5,488 nt of DNA from Thermoanaerobaculia bacterium (GTDB lineage: Bacteria > Acidobacteriota > Thermoanaerobaculia > Multivoradales > UBA5704), in contig JAICSG010000316.1 in assembly GCA_025937035.1 (NCBI GenBank), positions 1-5,488 of the forward strand, in the 5' to 3' direction. The notes under the pieces are model-generated. The model had not been told where the DNA came from. It did not search any database and saw only the letters and a program-made list of their open reading frames with translations. This document shows, piece after piece, positions 1 to 5,169 of this stretch (its first letter is position 1; every line of letters begins with the position of its first letter). The position numbers and the translations under genes are program-made.

Positions 1-449
1 GGCAGCTCCGCGCGGTCGACGCCGTCGCAGCCGTAGGCCCCGAAAGAGAAGTAGCGGTCGAGATCGAAGCGCGAGAGCTTGGCCCTGGCGCCGGGCTCCC
101 AGTTTCCCGTCAGCAGCGCGACCACCACGTCCTCGCGCCGAGTGAGCCGGTCGAGGATCTCCACCACCCCTGGCAGCAGGACCATCCCCTGGCGGTCGAG
201 CTCGCGGCCCAGCCGCTCGGTGTAGAGCGAGCGCATGCGCGGCAGCCGCTCGCGCACCAGGGCCTCCGGCAGGCCGGCCCCGGTGATCAGGTCGAGCACG
301 ATCCCGGGATCGGTCCGCCCGGTGAAGTCGAAGCCGTCGACCTCCCCGGCCGTGCCGAACACCTCGACCAGCGCCGAGGCGAAGAGCGGGCGCACCTGCG
401 GGCCGCAGACCAGCAGAGTGCCGTCGATGTCGAAGAGGACGAGCTTCAT
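1..449 (-). CDS. HAD-superfamily hydrolase (phosphatase-like), 3' end cut off by window
   Basis: This is the N-terminal 149 residues of a haloacid dehalogenase-superfamily hydrolase; the reading frame stays open to the window edge. Motif I is plain at the N-terminus (VLFDIDGTLL), giving the nucleophile Asp7 and the acid/base Asp9. A helical cap-like insert occupies about residues 15-90. Motif II is in LLTGN, with Thr114 as the phosphate-binding residue. The motif III lysine may be Lys124 or may lie beyond the edge, and the acidic motif IV is not in the window. The layout resembles Gph-type (subfamily I) small-molecule phosphatases, but the substrate cannot be told. The ATG overlaps the stop of the hydratase gene as ATGA. 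The only Shine-Dalgarno-like bases (GGAG) touch the ATG, so translation probably depends on reinitiation after the hydratase. A phosphatase is an unexpected member of an acyl-CoA degradation operon. It could be housekeeping, metabolite repair or simply co-transcribed. Confidence 0.88.
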   Translation of the reverse strand, partial: MKLVLFDIDGTLLVCGPQVRPLFASALVEVFGTAGEVDGFDFTGRTDPGIVLDLITGAGLPEALVRERLPRMRSLYTERLGRELDRQGMVLLPGVVEILDRLTRREDVVVALLTGNWEPGARAKLSRFDLDRYFSFGAYGCDGVDRAEL

Positions 450-1225
450 CTCCACTTCGGTGGTTTTTTGGTTTCCAGGAAGGTGGCGATGCCGCGCTTG
501 CAGTCGTCGGTGGCCCGGGCGGCGGCGTTGACCTCGGCCGCCTGGGTGAGGGCGTCTCCCAGAGGCCGGCCGAGCACGTCGAGCAGCAGGCGCTTGGTGC
601 GGGCGATCGACTCCGAGCTGCCGGTTTCCAGGATCTGCGCCGCCAGCGCCTCGCCCACCCCGCGCAGGTCCTCGTGGGGGACCATCCGGTTGACCAGGCC
701 GATCTCCAGCGCCTTGCGGGCGTCCACGAATTGCGGGTTGAGCAGGAGCTCGCGGATGTCCGAGCCGCGCAGCCGCAGCGGCAGGTAGGTGGCGACCAGG
801 GCGGCCACGAAGCCGATCCGCACCTCGCTGTAGAGGAAGCGGGCGTCCTCGGCGGCGACCACGAAGTCGTGGGCGGTGGCGAGGCCGCAGCCCCCCGCCA
901 CGCAGGCGCCGTGGACCAGGGCGATGGTCAGCGCGTCCTGCCGCAGCACCGACTCGAAGAGGTCCTTGAGCCGCAGCGAGTCGCGCAGGTTCTCCTCTTG
1001 TCCCGCGTCGCGCAGGGAGCGCAGGTGCTCCAGGTCGGCCCCGGCCGAGAAGTTCTTGCCGGCGCCCGAGAGCAGCAGGCAGCGCACCCCCTCCTCCCGC
1101 CAGGGGCGGCGGTAGAGATCGATGAGCTCGCCGATCATCGCGGGCGAGAGGGCGTTGGCGCGCTCCGGATCGTTGAGGGTGACCCAGAGGAGATCCCCTT
1201 CCCGCCGCGTCTCCAGCAGGCTCAC
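446..1225 (-). CDS. Enoyl-CoA hydratase/isomerase family protein, LiuC/AtuE-type (methylglutaconyl- or isohexenylglutaconyl-CoA hydratase-like)
   Basis: This is a 259-residue crotonase-fold enzyme of full family length. It probably adds water to a 3-substituted glutaconyl-CoA, the step after a methylcrotonyl-/geranyl-CoA-type carboxylase. The oxyanion-hole segments are FSAGADL (59-65) and AGGCGLA (110-116). Of the two catalytic glutamates of classical enoyl-CoA hydratase, the one in SEVRIG (Glu134) is kept, while the other position is Gly114. Gly there followed by SEVRIG is the pattern I recall for LiuC and AtuE hydratases, which supports this call over a beta-oxidation enzyme. The C-terminus (GIATFLETKKPPKW) is typical of the family. 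The start is GTG at 1225, chosen because GGAGGA lies 5 nt upstream and the first residues match the family. The GTG overlaps the stop of the upstream small gene as GTGA, and the stop overlaps the next ATG as ATGA. The exact substrate is inferred from neighbours; isomerase or other crotonase chemistry cannot be excluded. Confidence 0.9.
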   Translation of the reverse strand: MSLLETRREGDLLWVTLNDPERANALSPAMIGELIDLYRRPWREEGVRCLLLSGAGKNFSAGADLEHLRSLRDAGQEENLRDSLRLKDLFESVLRQDALTIALVHGACVAGGCGLATAHDFVVAAEDARFLYSEVRIGFVAALVATYLPLRLRGSDIRELLLNPQFVDARKALEIGLVNRMVPHEDLRGVGEALAAQILETGSSESIARTKRLLLDVLGRPLGDALTQAAEVNAAARATDDCKRGIATFLETKKPPKWR

Positions 1226-1560
1226 GTCTGTCCTCCGGCAAAGCCCTCCGGCACGTCGATCTCCATCTGGAGCAGCCCTTGAGCGTGGGTCTTCCCCTGG
1301 GCGTCGTTCTTCAGGCTCTCGGTGCCGCCGCCGCCCAGCGAGTCGTGGAGGATGAAGTTGAGGGCCAGGATGTTCGGCAGCTCATAGCGCTGCACCGGGC
1401 CCCGGCAGACCTCCCGGAAGTGCTCCTTCACCCGCTCGGCGGTCACCTGCGCGCGCAGCACCTCGTAGATCTCGGGGCTCTGCGCGATCAGGCCGACGTT
1501 CGAGGCGTCCCCCTTGTCGCCCGAGCGGGCGTGGGCGATGGTTTCGAGCTTGACTCTCAT
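1222..1560 (-). CDS. AtuA C-terminal (ferredoxin-fold-like) domain as a stand-alone protein
   Basis: This is a 112-residue protein matching the small domain that forms the C-terminus of full-length AtuA-family proteins. The recognisable signatures are AHARSGDKGDASNVGL (9-24) near the start and, later, YELPNILALNF (59-69) followed by LGGGGTESLKNDAQGKTHAQ (75-94). It presumably works with the AtuA main-domain protein encoded two genes upstream, as a separate subunit. Its biochemical role is not established. The start at ATG 1560 is preferred over in-frame upstream codons because GGAGGAGG lies 5 nt before it and the conserved domain begins at once. The ATG overlaps the stop of the membrane protein gene (ATGA), and its own stop overlaps the hydratase GTG (GTGA). 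Stand-alone copies of this domain next to the AtuA main domain are known in other bacteria. Having a membrane protein gene between them is what stands out here. Confidence 0.9.
   Translation of the reverse strand: MRVKLETIAHARSGDKGDASNVGLIAQSPEIYEVLRAQVTAERVKEHFREVCRGPVQRYELPNILALNFILHDSLGGGGTESLKNDAQGKTHAQGLLQMEIDVPEGFAGGQT
1231..1236 (-). promoter_or_regulatory. Shine-Dalgarno site fixing the GTG start of the hydratase gene
   Basis: GGAGGA lies 5 nt before GTG 1225, within the 3' end of the small AtuA-domain gene (codons for Ala-Gly-Gly-Gln). Confidence 0.75.
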
Positions 1561-1949
1561 CGGTGCCTCCTCCAACCCAGGGGAAGAAAAACGAGCCCCG
1601 TCAAAGCGAAGATTCCAGCCAGCGCCGCCGCCGTCCGCGGAGCCGTGGCCAGCGGATGGTAGAACCCGGGAAACACGGCGCGGAATCCCAGATCCAGGAT
1701 CTCCTGGTGCTCCCACTCCAGCCCGGCGAAGACCGCGAGGCCAACCGCCAGCACCAGGAACAGCGCGGCAAGAAGGCGGAAGCGCCCCCAGCCCGCTGCC
1801 AGACCTTGCCGGAGAGCCACCACCCAGAAGGCCCCCGCCACCAGCGCCCAGAGGGCGAAGACGGTGCGGTCGGCGATCGCGCTGTAGAGGAAGCCCAGGA
1901 GCAGGATGGGGAGCAGACCGCCGAAGATGCCGCCGTACCAGGCGCTCAC
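1557..1949 (-). CDS. Small four-helix membrane protein of unknown function inside the AtuA pair
   Basis: I do not recognise the family. The 130-residue product is strongly hydrophobic, with four likely transmembrane segments at about residues 8-26, 30-46, 57-77 and 107-125. A short amphipathic or exposed stretch at 78-106 carries most of the charged residues (WEHQE at 79-83, then RAVFPGFYHP). The C-terminus ends in a basic cap, RRHR, which would favour a cytoplasmic end, and an even number of helices would put both ends inside. There is no signal peptide and no known catalytic motif. The GTG start at 1949 lies in the GTGA overlap with the AtuA stop, and GGAGG is 4 nt upstream. The frame is open much further upstream but only as a shadow of AtuA. 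The stop overlaps the next ATG as ATGA. Its position between two parts of one functional unit suggests a membrane anchor, small-molecule transport or a complex subunit. That is inference only. Confidence 0.78.
   Translation of the reverse strand: MSAWYGGIFGGLLPILLLGFLYSAIADRTVFALWALVAGAFWVVALRQGLAAGWGRFRLLAALFLVLAVGLAVFAGLEWEHQEILDLGFRAVFPGFYHPLATAPRTAAALAGIFALTGLVFLPLGWRRHR
1566..1573 (-). promoter_or_regulatory. Shine-Dalgarno site of the small AtuA-domain gene, inside the membrane protein gene
   Basis: GGAGGAGG lies 5 nt before ATG 1560. It is formed by TGG AGG AGG, the codons for Trp126-Arg127-Arg128 of the membrane protein. It decides the start of the 112-residue product over the in-frame upstream codons. 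Confidence 0.8.
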
Positions 1950-3313
1950 ACCTCCTCCACGGTCACCTCGATGCGGCTCTCGACCTCCTCGCGGGCGAGG
2001 AGGGCCGGCCAGTAGGCGACGATCTCCTGCGGCTTCGGCCGGCCGCCCGCGAAGCCGGTCACCCCCGGAGGGCCGGCGGTCACCAGCGGCGCGATCTCCT
2101 TGCCGAAGCGCTCCACCGGCGCCGATTCGGGGGACCGCACGCCGAGCCGCAGCACCACCTCCGGCAGATCGTCCGGCACCGGCAGGATGCCCGGCAGGCA
2201 GGCGCCGGTGCCCATCAGCTCGGTCTCGCGGTCCTCCGGCGCGAAGGTGACCCCGGCCCGCTCCAGCCGCTTCCAGACGATCTCCGCGGCCAGCTTCGCC
2301 TTTTCGATCGCCCGCGGGCCCGAGAGGGTGATCTGCCCCGAGGCCTTGTAGCCGGCGAGGTAGGAGGCCGAGATCTTGAGGAACGGCGTGTTGGCCCGCC
2401 CCTGGATGCCCGAGACCTCCACCCGGTCCTTGCCATCCTGCTTCAAGCGGATCGAGGTGAAGTCGGCCGTCACGTCCGGCGTGATGTAGCCGGTGGGATC
2501 GCTCATCTCGTAGACGAGCTGCTCGGCCACCGTGTCGACCGTCACCATGCCCCCCGTCCCCTCGTGCTTGGTGACCGTGAAGCGGCCGTCCTCGCCCGCC
2601 TCGACCACCGGATAGCCGACGTTCCAGAGGTCCGGCACCTCCCAGAAGCGGCTGAAGTTGCCGCCCGTGCACTGGGCGCCGCACTCGATGATGTGCCCGG
2701 CGATGGTGCCGGCGGCCAGCAGGTCCCAGTCCGCGGGGCCCCAGCCGAACTCGTGGATCATGGGCGCCAGGGCCAGCGCCGTGTCGGTGATCCGGCCGCA
2801 GAGCACGATGTGCGCCCCGGCCTTGAGCGCCTCGACGACCGGCCGCGCCCCGAGGTAGGCGTTGGCGCTCATTACCTTGTCGAGATGGGGCGCCAGCGGC
2901 TCGCCGGTGTCCATGTTTTTGAGCGCGTGCCCGGCGGCGGTCAGATCCTTGAGGCGCGGCAGCAGATCGTCCCCCTCGACGACGCCCACCCGCAGGCCGG
3001 TCACACCGAGCTCGCGCGCCACCTCGAAGATCCGGTTGCGGCAGGCCCTGGGGTTCAGCCCCCCGGCGTTGGTGAGGACGCGGACGTTCCGCTCTTTGAT
3101 CTCGGGCAGCACGCGGCGGATGAAGCCGATGAAGTCGGTGGCGTAGCCGAGCTTCGGATTGCGCAGCTTCTGGCGCATCATGATCGACAGCGTCACCTCG
3201 GCCAGATAGTCCATGCCGATGTAGTCGATGGGCCCGCCGCGCAGCAGCTCCACCGGCGCGTCGACGTTGTCCCCCCAGAACCCCTGGCCGTTGCCGATCC
3301 GGATCGTCTTCAT
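1946..3313 (-). CDS. atuA: Acyclic terpene utilisation AtuA family protein (DUF1446), main domain
   Basis: This is a 455-residue protein consisting of the AtuA (DUF1446) domain alone. Its start is the family's typical one, MKTIRIGNGQGFWGD. Further conserved glycine-rich patches are TNAGGLNP (81-88), GRITDTA (173-179), IIECGAQCTGGN (208-219) and EGTGGMVT (251-258). Cys211 and Cys215 sit in the third patch. In Pseudomonas, atuA is needed for growth on citronellol-type terpenes, but its reaction has not been defined to my knowledge. Full-length relatives carry an extra C-terminal domain; here that domain is encoded separately at 1222-1560. The ATG at 3313 has no Shine-Dalgarno sequence. A TGCTATCGT element lies 10 nt upstream, so a short-leader transcript starting inside the 40-bp gap is possible, besides read-through from the carboxylase gene. 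The protein ends in VTVEEV; the codons for this end also supply the purine-rich ribosome site of the next gene. Confidence 0.93.
   Translation of the reverse strand: MKTIRIGNGQGFWGDNVDAPVELLRGGPIDYIGMDYLAEVTLSIMMRQKLRNPKLGYATDFIGFIRRVLPEIKERNVRVLTNAGGLNPRACRNRIFEVARELGVTGLRVGVVEGDDLLPRLKDLTAAGHALKNMDTGEPLAPHLDKVMSANAYLGARPVVEALKAGAHIVLCGRITDTALALAPMIHEFGWGPADWDLLAAGTIAGHIIECGAQCTGGNFSRFWEVPDLWNVGYPVVEAGEDGRFTVTKHEGTGGMVTVDTVAEQLVYEMSDPTGYITPDVTADFTSIRLKQDGKDRVEVSGIQGRANTPFLKISASYLAGYKASGQITLSGPRAIEKAKLAAEIVWKRLERAGVTFAPEDRETELMGTGACLPGILPVPDDLPEVVLRLGVRSPESAPVERFGKEIAPLVTAGPPGVTGFAGGRPKPQEIVAYWPALLAREEVESRIEVTVEEV
1954..1958 (-). promoter_or_regulatory. Shine-Dalgarno site of the membrane protein gene, inside the 3' end of atuA
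   Basis: The last atuA codons (GTG GAG GAG GTG) place GGAGG 4 nt before the overlapping GTG start at 1949. A perfect AGGAGGT also occurs, but it directly abuts the start and is too close to be ideal. Confidence 0.6.
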
Positions 3314-3323
3314 AGAGGCCGCA

Positions 3324-3332
3324 ACGATAGCA
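3324..3332 (-). promoter_or_regulatory. Possible internal extended -10 promoter for atuA, near-leaderless
   Basis: In the 40-bp gap between the carboxylase stop and the atuA ATG, the minus strand reads TGCTATCGT, matching TGnTAnnnT. It ends 10 nt before the ATG, so transcription would begin about 3 nt ahead of the start codon. This would explain why atuA, unlike the carboxylase, membrane protein and hydratase genes, has no ribosome site. No -35 box is clear. Confidence 0.35.
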
Positions 3333-3353
3333 TGGGCGGCCGGCCGGTCCCCC

Positions 3354-5018
3354 CTACGTCTGCAGCACCCCGGTCCTGAATTCCGGCACCTCTGGATTCA
3401 TCTCCGCGCATGCCAGCGAGCGGCCGATCACCTTGCGGGTCTCGGCGGGATCGATGATCGCGTCCACCCACAGGCGGGCGGCGGCGTAGCGGGGGTCCAT
3501 GGCGGCGGCGTAGCGCGCCTTGATCTCGCTGAGGAGGTGATTCTTCTCCTCATCAGAGACATCCTTGCCCCGGTTCTTGAGCTGGATCGAGAGCAGCGTC
3601 TGGCTCGCCTGGTCGCCGCCCATCACCGAGATCGAGGCCGAGGGCCAGGCGTAGAGGAAGCGCGCGCCGTAGGCCTTGCCGCACATCGCGTAGTTGCCGG
3701 CGCCGTAGGAGTTCCCCACGAAGAGGGTGATCTTGGGGACCGTCGAGTTGGCGACCGCGTTCACCATCTTGGCCCCGTCCTTGATGATCCCCCCGCGCTC
3801 GGCCCGGCTGCCCACCATGAAGCCGGTCACGTCCTGGATGAAGAAGAGGGGGATCTTCTTCTGATTGCACAGCTCGACGAAGCGCGCCCCCTTGTCCGCC
3901 GAGTCCGAGTAGATGACGCCGCCGATCTGGAGCTCGCGGTCGGAGGGGCCGGTGCCGGTCTTCTTCGGCACCACCGAGCGCTGGTTGGCCACGATCCCCA
4001 CCGCGTGCCCCTCGATCCAGCCGGTGCCGCAGACCAGCGTCTGGCCGTAGGTGGCCTTGTATTCGTCGAGCTCGCTGCCGTCGAGCAGCCGGGCCAGCAG
4101 CTCGTGGGTGTCGTACGGCCGGGAGCGGTCGACCGGCATGATGCCGTAGAGCTCCTCGGCCGGATAGAGCGGCTCGACGGGATCGCGGCGGGCGAACGGC
4201 GCCCGGGGCTGCTCGGCGAGCTGGGCGAATTGGCTGCGGATCTTCTCCAGGCACGAGGCGTCGTCCGGATGGCGGTGGTCCACCACCCCCGAGATGTCGC
4301 ACTGGACGAGGGCGCCACCCAGCTCCTGGTTGTCGATCTTCTCGCCGATGGCCGCCTGCACCAGGTGGGAGCCGGCGAGGAAGATCGAGCCGGTCCCCTC
4401 CACGATGTGCGACTCGTCGCTCATGATCGGCAGGTAAGCGCCGCCGGCCACGCACGAGCCCATGATGGCGGCCATCTGGAAGATCCCCTCGGCCGAGAGG
4501 CGGGCGTTGTTGTAGAAGGCCCGGCCGAAGTGCTCCTTATCAGGGAAGATCTCGTCCTGGAGGGGCAGGAAGACCCCGGCGGAGTCGACCAGGTAGACGA
4601 TCGGCAGCCGGTTCTCCAGGGCGATCTCCTGGGCGCGCAGCACCTTCTTGCAGGTGAGGGGGAACCAGGCGCCGGCCTTCACCGTGGCGTCGTTCGAGAC
4701 CACCACCACGTCCCGGCCGTGGATCTTGCCGATGCCGACCACCACGCCGGCCGCGGGGGCGCCGCCGTATTCCTGGTAGAACCCCTCGGCCACCCAGAGG
4801 CCCAGCTCCAGGAAATCCGACCCGGGATCGCACAGCGCCTCGACGCGCTCACGGGCAGTCATTTTCCCCTGAGCGCGCTGCTTGTCCTGCGCCTTGAGGC
4901 CGCCGCCGAGCCGGATGCGGTCCTCCTGCTCGCGGATCTCCTCGACCCGCCGCCGCCAGTGCTCCGTCTGCCGCTCGAACGCCTCGCCCCGATTGATCTT
5001 GCTCTCCAGAATCGCCAC
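3354..5018 (-). CDS. Acyl-CoA carboxylase, carboxyltransferase (beta) subunit, methylcrotonyl-/geranyl-CoA type
   Basis: This 554-residue subunit would transfer CO2 from carboxybiotin to an acyl-CoA. It has the usual length for MccB/LiuB/AtuC-type subunits. The N-terminal crotonase-like half (to about 270) carries GKMTARERV (51-59), NDATVKAGAWFP (109-120), YLVDSAGV (142-149), FPDKEHFGR (158-166) and MGSCVAGGAYLP (186-197). The C-terminal half carries YPAEELYGI (285-293), QDVTGFMVG (395-403), KDGAKM (413-418) and GNSYGAGNYAMCGKAY (435-450). It reads closer to the MCC-like subunits of Bacteroidetes-type operons than to propionyl-CoA carboxylase. Whether the substrate is 3-methylcrotonyl-CoA, geranyl-CoA or another branched enoyl-CoA cannot be settled by eye. 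The GTG start at 5018 has GGGAGG 4 nt upstream, and a TATAAT lies further up. It is the first gene of the operon. The biotin carboxylase/biotin-carrier alpha subunit it needs is not in the window. The stop is TAG at 3354. Confidence 0.94.
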   Translation of the reverse strand: MAILESKINRGEAFERQTEHWRRRVEEIREQEDRIRLGGGLKAQDKQRAQGKMTARERVEALCDPGSDFLELGLWVAEGFYQEYGGAPAAGVVVGIGKIHGRDVVVVSNDATVKAGAWFPLTCKKVLRAQEIALENRLPIVYLVDSAGVFLPLQDEIFPDKEHFGRAFYNNARLSAEGIFQMAAIMGSCVAGGAYLPIMSDESHIVEGTGSIFLAGSHLVQAAIGEKIDNQELGGALVQCDISGVVDHRHPDDASCLEKIRSQFAQLAEQPRAPFARRDPVEPLYPAEELYGIMPVDRSRPYDTHELLARLLDGSELDEYKATYGQTLVCGTGWIEGHAVGIVANQRSVVPKKTGTGPSDRELQIGGVIYSDSADKGARFVELCNQKKIPLFFIQDVTGFMVGSRAERGGIIKDGAKMVNAVANSTVPKITLFVGNSYGAGNYAMCGKAYGARFLYAWPSASISVMGGDQASQTLLSIQLKNRGKDVSDEEKNHLLSEIKARYAAAMDPRYAAARLWVDAIIDPAETRKVIGRSLACAEMNPEVPEFRTGVLQT

Positions 5019-5022
5019 GAAT

Positions 5023-5028
5023 CCTCCC
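5023..5028 (-). promoter_or_regulatory. Shine-Dalgarno site fixing the GTG start of the carboxylase beta subunit
   Basis: GGGAGG on the minus strand lies 4 nt before GTG 5018. No in-frame ATG near here has a comparable site, which decides the non-ATG start. Confidence 0.75.
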
Positions 5029-5050
5029 GCTGAAGCCCAAAGGCGGGGGG

Positions 5051-5056
5051 ATTATA
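5051..5056 (-). promoter_or_regulatory. Probable -10 element of the carboxylase/atuA operon
   Basis: The minus strand reads CCATATAATCC, a perfect TATAAT in an otherwise very GC-rich stretch. A start near 5044 would give a leader of about 26 nt that includes the ribosome site. I find no good TTGACA-like box 16-18 nt upstream (the bases there are GC-only or nearly so) and no TG extension. An activator or another sigma factor may therefore be needed. The other strand of the same AT-rich patch is a less likely -10 for the divergent gene. Confidence 0.5.
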
Positions 5057-5088
5057 TGGGGAGCCGCCGCAAGACCCGCGCCGCGCCG

Positions 5089-5104
5089 CGGCATGCTCCT
5101 TGCT
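5089..5104 (+). promoter_or_regulatory. Candidate sigma-54 (-24/-12) promoter for the CsbD-family gene
   Basis: The sequence CGGCATGCTCCTTGCT matches the sigma-54 consensus TGGCACG-N4-TTGCW at all but two defined positions. The essential GG (5090-5091) and GC (5102-5103) are separated by exactly 10 bases. A start at about 5115, an A, would give a 55-nt leader with a good ribosome site. No obvious sigma-70 promoter in this direction competes with it. The match is by eye, and in GC-rich DNA a GG-N10-GC pair alone is common. The added CA, G and TT and the trailing T make it stronger. Confidence 0.45.
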
Positions 5105-5157
5105 ACTTCCCTTGAAGCGACCGACGGCGGAAGCGGCCGGTCGAACGCAAACCACTG

Positions 5158-5165
5158 AAAGGAGA
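5158..5165 (+). promoter_or_regulatory. Shine-Dalgarno site of the CsbD-family gene
   Basis: AAAGGAGA lies 4 nt before ATG 5170 and supports this start. Confidence 0.75.
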
Positions 5166-5169
5166 CACC

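Noticed and set aside
674..1282. 202-codon open frame on the plus strand, antisense to the hydratase gene
   Set aside because: No recognisable motif; shadow of the conserved crotonase gene.
1561..1716. Upstream extension of the small AtuA-domain gene to 164 residues
   Set aside because: The conserved domain starts at ATG 1560 directly after a strong ribosome site; the extension is a shadow of the membrane protein gene.
1950..2684. Upstream extension of the membrane protein frame to 375 residues
   Set aside because: The extra 245 residues are a Gly/Arg-rich shadow of atuA. The hydrophobic protein begins at the GTG in the GTGA overlap, which has its own ribosome site.
3336..3347. GGCCGGCC palindrome between the carboxylase and atuA genes
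   Set aside because: Short GC palindrome with no T-run, so not a terminator, and too simple to call an operator.
1514..3379. 621-codon open frame on the plus strand, antisense to atuA and the membrane protein gene
   Set aside because: The product is rich in Arg, Pro, Gly, Ala and His with no domain. It is a mirror frame of G/C-ending codons in clearly real minus-strand genes.
3553..4455. 300-codon alternative minus-strand frame inside the carboxylase gene
   Set aside because: Arg/Gly/Pro-rich out-of-frame reading of the carboxylase.
3228..5033. 601-codon open frame on the plus strand, antisense to the carboxylase gene
   Set aside because: Low-complexity Asp/Val/Leu/His/Gly composition typical of the antisense of a GC-rich gene; the opposite strand encodes a full, conserved carboxyltransferase.
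5118..5143. Inverted repeat CGACCG ... CGGTCG in the leader of the CsbD-family gene
   Set aside because: Only a 6-bp stem with a 14-nt loop in very GC-rich DNA; expected by chance and no riboswitch features.
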